Origin: Arcobacter sp.
Lineage (GTDB): Bacteria > Campylobacterota > Campylobacteria > Campylobacterales > Arcobacteraceae
Direction of reading: 5' to 3'
DNA: 64,000 nt
Assembly (NCBI GenBank): GCA_002869565.1
Contig: PKUJ01000016.1
Span: 1-64,000 of the forward strand
The notes below the pieces were generated by a model. It saw only the letters and a program-made list of their open reading frames with translations. It made no database searches and was not told where the DNA came from. Below are positions 63,827 through 64,000 of the stretch, piece after piece (the stretch's first letter is position 1; every line of letters starts with the position of its first letter). Made by a program: the position numbers and the translations under genes.

Positions 63827-64000
63827 ATGTCTGAGATTAAAGACCAACTTGGTTTAGAAAATGTAGGTAATGTATATAGAAATTTAGATGTAGATACATT
63901 AATAGAGCATGCAGTTGCTAATGAAGGAGCTAAAATTTCTTCAACAGGTGCATTAATGATTGATACTGGTATTTTTACGGGAAGAAGTCCAAAAGACAAA
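63827..64000 (+). CDS. pckA: Phosphoenolpyruvate carboxykinase (ATP), N-terminal part
   Basis: The first 58 residues are visible (MSEIKDQLGLENVGNVYRNL then DVDTLIEHAVANEGAKIS), followed by STGALMIDTGIFTGRSPKDK, the start signature of ATP-dependent PckA. It continues past the window end. PckA and the decarboxylase both use oxaloacetate, so the genes may be regulated together. The ATG at 63827 has AGGGAAA upstream, 18 bases after oadB. Confidence 0.9.
   Translation, partial: MSEIKDQLGLENVGNVYRNLDVDTLIEHAVANEGAKISSTGALMIDTGIFTGRSPKDK

Overview
The window looks like a chromosome segment of an Arcobacter-like member of the Campylobacterota (family Arcobacteraceae). The DNA is very AT-rich. It encodes XerH (the single-recombinase Xer system), HobA and the futalosine-pathway enzyme MqnC. 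Two gene orders match the Campylobacter jejuni chromosome as I remember it: rppH-lysC-hobA-holB-folP, and gltX-yggT-slt-[lipoprotein]-mobB-fbp-[small ORF]-metG. The genus is inferred; I could not run a search.

Region 1 (1-19300, minus strand) is one tightly packed type VI secretion (T6SS) operon. Read in the direction of transcription it is tssA, tssB, tssC, tssE, tssF, tssG, tssH(clpV), a 43-residue lipoprotein, tagH (FHA), tssJ, tssK, tssL, tssM, a PP2C phosphatase, a Ser/Thr kinase and hcp. A strong hairpin terminator follows hcp. Every core component except VgrG (TssI) is present. A full Thr-phosphorylation control set (kinase, phosphatase, FHA protein) and a ClpV ATPase are also present.

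Region 2 (19301-24100, plus strand) starts divergently. It holds a 1221-residue effector candidate with an N-terminal PAAR-like (DUF4280-type) cap and C-terminal membrane helices, followed by a Sel1/TPR lipoprotein that could be its immunity protein. Next is a 119-bp, one-base-shifted copy of part of the effector gene. xerH comes directly after it.

Region 3 (24139-42737) is mostly housekeeping. It contains a leftward cluster (hemW, prmC, M3 peptidase, two uncharacterised genes), then rppH-lysC-hobA-holB-folP, tyrA, bamA, mqnC, an M16-like protein, a GltX-like protein, yggT and an Slt-like protein. Three neighbours here (M16, GltX, Slt) have lost the residues their families use for catalysis. 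A MurF-like gene further on (58424) has lost its P-loop. This is a clear concentration of pseudoenzymes.

Region 4 (42785-54875) is an apparently complete filamentous (inovirus-type) prophage, bounded by a perfect 16-bp direct repeat and implying a 12,075-bp circle. It has its own tyrosine integrase, a HUH-type Rep, Zot/pI and secretin/pIV in overlapping frames, pIII-like, pVI-like, tiny coat proteins, a major coat protein with terminator, a TraX-family acetyltransferase next to the coat gene, an ssDNA-binding candidate, a divergent repressor with an operator-like palindrome, and a membrane-anchored Mrr-type nuclease. The most novel signals are (a) TraX beside a coat protein whose predicted mature N-terminus resembles F-pilin, (b) a repeated GGGG(T/C) leader before at least six phage genes, a candidate translational operator, and (c) interleaved, mutually exclusive hairpins between two early genes. 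The phage sits in the roughly 88-bp divergent promoter region between a lipoprotein gene and mobB and splits the conserved gene order.

Region 5 (54901-64000) resumes the host order: mobB, fbp, a small Cys-containing protein, metG and the MurF-like gene. Then come an S24/LexA-type repressor facing a 31-residue ORF, a sodium-pumping oxaloacetate decarboxylase operon (oadG-oadA-oadB) and the start of pckA. I saw no rRNA, tRNA, IS element or CRISPR array. No gene-free stretch exceeds 300 bases.
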